Shown: piece after piece, positions 47,591 to 49,744 of the stretch | How the letters are laid out: each line of letters starts with the position of its first letter | Position numbering within the stretch: the first letter of the stretch is position 1 | Source of the DNA: Chloroflexota bacterium | GTDB lineage: Bacteria > Chloroflexota > Limnocylindria > Limnocylindrales > CSP1-4 | NCBI GenBank assembly: GCA_027364875.1 | Contig: DAHXON010000007.1 | Span: 29,516 to 79,259, forward strand | Reading direction: 5' to 3' | DNA length: 49,744 bases | Position numbers and translations under genes: made by a program | The notes under the pieces: generated by a model | The model's input: only the letters and a program-made list of their open reading frames with translations | What the model was told of the DNA's origin: nothing | The model's database searches: none

Positions 47591-49735
47591 ATGACCGCTC
47601 GCCAACAGGCCATCGAGGCAATCGCCAGTCGAAGAGTTGCCTCGACCCAGAACTACCTCGAGCACGCCGGCGAGGACATCTACGGCCAGTACGTGTTCGG
47701 CGAAGAGGCCCAGCGCGAGTACCTGGCCAAGGCTGTCTTCAAGAAGCTGCGCCGAACCATCGAGGGCCTGGAGCCGTTCGATCCGGCGATCGCCGACGCC
47801 GTGGCCAACGGCGTCAAGCAGTGGGCAGCCGCTCACGGCGCAACCCATTACACCCACTGGTTCGTGCCGCTGTCCGGCTCATCCGCCGAGAAGCACGACT
47901 CGTTCCTCAACCCTACCGGCGACTCGTCCATCCTGGCCGAGTTCTCCGGCAAGGGCCTGATCCAGGGCGAGCCGGATGCGTCCAGCTTCCCGTCGGGCGG
48001 CATCCGCTCCACCTTCGAGGCGCGCGGCTACACCGCCTGGGATGTCACGAGCCCGATCTTCCTGCAGGTCGAGCCGAACGGCGTGACGCTCACGATCCCG
48101 ACCGCCTTCGTCTCGTACACGGGCGAGGCGCTCGATCACAAGATCCCGCTTCTGCGATCGCAGCAGGCTCTCGGCCAGCAGGCCCTCCGGGTTCTGCGCT
48201 GGTTCGGTAACAACAGCGTCCAGCGTGTCTTTACCACCATCGGTCCCGAGCAGGAGTACTTCCTCGTCGATCGGCAGCTGGCCGAGCTTCGACCGGACCT
48301 CATCCTGACCGGCCGGACGCTGTTCGGCGCCCCCTCGCCAAAGGGCCAGGAGCTCGAAGACCAGTACTTCGGCCCGATCCGCGAGCGGATCCTCGCGTTC
48401 ATGATGGATCTCGACCGCGAGCTCTGGCGTGTCGGCATCCCGGCCAAGACCCGGCACAACGAAGTCGCGCCGGCCCAGTTCGAGCTTGCGCCCGTCTTCG
48501 AGGGCACGACCACCGGTTCGGACCACAACATGGTCGTGATGAACCTCATGCGCCGCATCGCGGCGCGCCACGGCCTGGCGGCACTGCTCCACGAGAAGCC
48601 GTTCCGCGGCGTGAACGGATCGGGCAAGCACAACAACTGGTCCATGGCCACGGACGAAGGCGAAAACCTCCTGGACCCGGGCCACGACCCGCATGCCAAC
48701 GCGCAGTTCCTCGCGTTCCTGGTGGCGATCATCCGGGCGGTCAACGCCAACGCCGACATCCTGCGGGCGAGCATCGCCGACGCCAACCAGGACCACCGCC
48801 TGGGCGCCAACGAGGCTCCTCCGGCGATCATGTCGGTATTCCTGGGCGAGCAGCTCGAGGACGTCATCAGCCAGCTCGAAGGCGGCTCGGCCGATTCTTC
48901 CAAGAAGGGCGGCAGCACGGACCTCGGCGCTTCGTCGCTGCCGGTTCTGCCGCGTGACGCCACCGACCGAAACCGGACCTCGCCGTTCGCCTTCACAGGC
49001 AACAAGTTCGAGTTCCGAGCGGTCGGCTCCTCCGCCGCGATCTACTGGCCTCAGACGGTGCTCAACACCGCGGTGGCGGACTCTCTCGCGCGCCTTGCGG
49101 ACGAGCTCGAGAAGCTCGAATGCAACGACATGGCCGGACTGACGAAGATCCTCTCGGGCATCGTCAAGGAGCACAAGCAGGTCCTCTTCGAAGGCAACAA
49201 CTACTCCGAGGAGTGGTATGCCGAAGCCGCGAGGCGCGGCCTGCCGAACCGGCGGAGCACTGTCGAGTCGCTCCCGGATCTCGAGACGGCCAAGGCCAAG
49301 AAGCTCTTCTCCAAGTACGGCGTCCTGTCCGAACGCGAGCTCGAGGCCCGCGTCGAGGTCAACTGGGAGAAGTACGTCAAGGTCATCAACATCGAGGCCA
49401 ACGCCACGCTGGACATCGCCAGGACGATGATCCTGCCGGCCGTGGTCAAGTACCTCGGCGAGCTCGGCGCGGCCGGTTCCTCGAAGGGAGTTGCCGCGGT
49501 TTCGGCCGCGGTCACCGCGGGAGCGGACAAGCTCGTCGACGCTATCCACGCCCTTGAGCACGCTCAGCACGCGGCCCACGAAGCCGACGGCGTTCGGGCC
49601 GAAGCCAGGGCATTCCACGACAAGGTGATCCCCGCCCAGGACGCGGTCCGGGCCGCTGCCGACGACCTCGAGACGCTCGTCGCGGACGATCTCTGGCCGC
49701 TCCCCAAGTACCGCGAGCTGCTCTTCCAGTATTAG
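47591..49735 (+). CDS. glnN: Type III glutamine synthetase (GlnN)
   Basis: 714 residues, the length of type III enzymes (about 700-730) and much longer than GlnA type I. It has the type III N-terminal domain (YGQYVFGEEAQREYLAKAVF) and the central THWFVPLSGSSAEKHDSF. The catalytic-domain motifs are TIGPEQEYFLVD, KTRHNEVAPAQFELAPVF, HEKPFRGVNGSGKHNNWSM, and RTSPFAFTGNKFEFRAVGSS with its conserved Arg. It condenses ammonia and glutamate with ATP to glutamine. The ATG at 47591 has AGGAG six bases upstream. No type I adenylylation-site motif is apparent, so control is probably transcriptional. The gene ends nine bases before the window edge. Confidence 0.95.
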   Translation: MTARQQAIEAIASRRVASTQNYLEHAGEDIYGQYVFGEEAQREYLAKAVFKKLRRTIEGLEPFDPAIADAVANGVKQWAAAHGATHYTHWFVPLSGSSAEKHDSFLNPTGDSSILAEFSGKGLIQGEPDASSFPSGGIRSTFEARGYTAWDVTSPIFLQVEPNGVTLTIPTAFVSYTGEALDHKIPLLRSQQALGQQALRVLRWFGNNSVQRVFTTIGPEQEYFLVDRQLAELRPDLILTGRTLFGAPSPKGQELEDQYFGPIRERILAFMMDLDRELWRVGIPAKTRHNEVAPAQFELAPVFEGTTTGSDHNMVVMNLMRRIAARHGLAALLHEKPFRGVNGSGKHNNWSMATDEGENLLDPGHDPHANAQFLAFLVAIIRAVNANADILRASIADANQDHRLGANEAPPAIMSVFLGEQLEDVISQLEGGSADSSKKGGSTDLGASSLPVLPRDATDRNRTSPFAFTGNKFEFRAVGSSAAIYWPQTVLNTAVADSLARLADELEKLECNDMAGLTKILSGIVKEHKQVLFEGNNYSEEWYAEAARRGLPNRRSTVESLPDLETAKAKKLFSKYGVLSERELEARVEVNWEKYVKVINIEANATLDIARTMILPAVVKYLGELGAAGSSKGVAAVSAAVTAGADKLVDAIHALEHAQHAAHEADGVRAEARAFHDKVIPAQDAVRAAADDLETLVADDLWPLPKYRELLFQY

Positions 49736-49744
49736 CCGCGAGAG

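Noticed and set aside
47879..49618. A 579-codon open frame opposite glnN
   Set aside because: High-GC shadow frame; the plus strand encodes an unmistakable type III glutamine synthetase.

Overview
This is a high-GC bacterial chromosome segment with dense gene packing, many GTG starts and frequent 4-base ATGA/GTGA stop/start overlaps. Four very large MalT-type LuxR regulators, two proteins of the F420/deazaflavin nitroreductase family, a coproporphyrin-dependent haem operon (HemQ type), a type III glutamine synthetase and probable leaderless promoters (TANNNT 6-8 bases before the start codon) together suggest a Chloroflexota relative, perhaps Limnocylindria-like. That is an inference from gene content. 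No 16S rRNA gene is present, and some Actinomycetota share several of these traits.

Layout. (1) 1-15.6 kb: regulator-rich accessory region. It has a partial membrane protein; two divergent MalT/LuxR genes, the second leading an operon of a small ACT-like-sized protein, a deazaflavin-dependent-nitroreductase-like protein and three membrane proteins; a TetR gene with three visible operators, divergent from a second nitroreductase-like gene and a DUF4386-like membrane gene; a minus-strand operon of membrane protein, flavodoxin and isoprenylcysteine-methyltransferase-like protein ending in a decayed gene; and a third MalT/LuxR gene divergent from a second copy of the small protein. (2) 15.8-21.5 kb: signalling and transport. 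It has a diguanylate cyclase, two microproteins, a non-canonical Nramp transporter operon and two response regulators. A 17-bp inverted repeat (CATTACG-N3-CGTAATG type) occurs three times here, each time near a promoter region. (3) 21.5-22.3 kb: MFS transporter remnant. (4) 22.3-33.5 kb: a ten-gene, minus-strand haem operon: HTH regulator, hemA, hemCD fusion, hemB, hemQ, hemL, hemE, hemH/cpfC, radical SAM/SPASM, hemG/cgoX. It encodes every step from glutamyl-tRNA to haem b by the coproporphyrin route except glutamyl-tRNA synthetase. It also has an AhbD-like radical SAM enzyme that may be an oxygen-independent alternative to HemQ. (5) 33.5-38.2 kb: island-like block with a YcxB-like membrane protein, a divergent single-TM protein, and a convergent pair made of TcmP (three-Cys-motif partner) and a DUF5131/Gp37-Gp68 three-Cys protein. 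It abuts a 3'-truncated alcohol dehydrogenase gene. (6) 38.9-43 kb: third small-protein paralogue, a DUF4386 gene and a fourth MalT/LuxR gene that is a close duplicate of the one at 326-2995. (7) 43.2-44.6 kb: an intact IS481-family element beside a tRNA-Pro(CGG) gene. (8) 44.8-49.7 kb: S9 prolyl-oligopeptidase-family peptidase and glnN.

Dispersed through the window are five same-orientation fragments of a tRNA 3' end (reading TGGCGCGCCCGACAG on the plus strand), three of them followed by a shared ~80-bp sequence. They sit in gene-poor spacers and next to pseudogenes or the IS. The most system-like observations are the repeated MalT/LuxR plus small-protein modules, the TcmP/DUF5131 pair, the three-site 17-bp operator, and the tRNA-end repeats.
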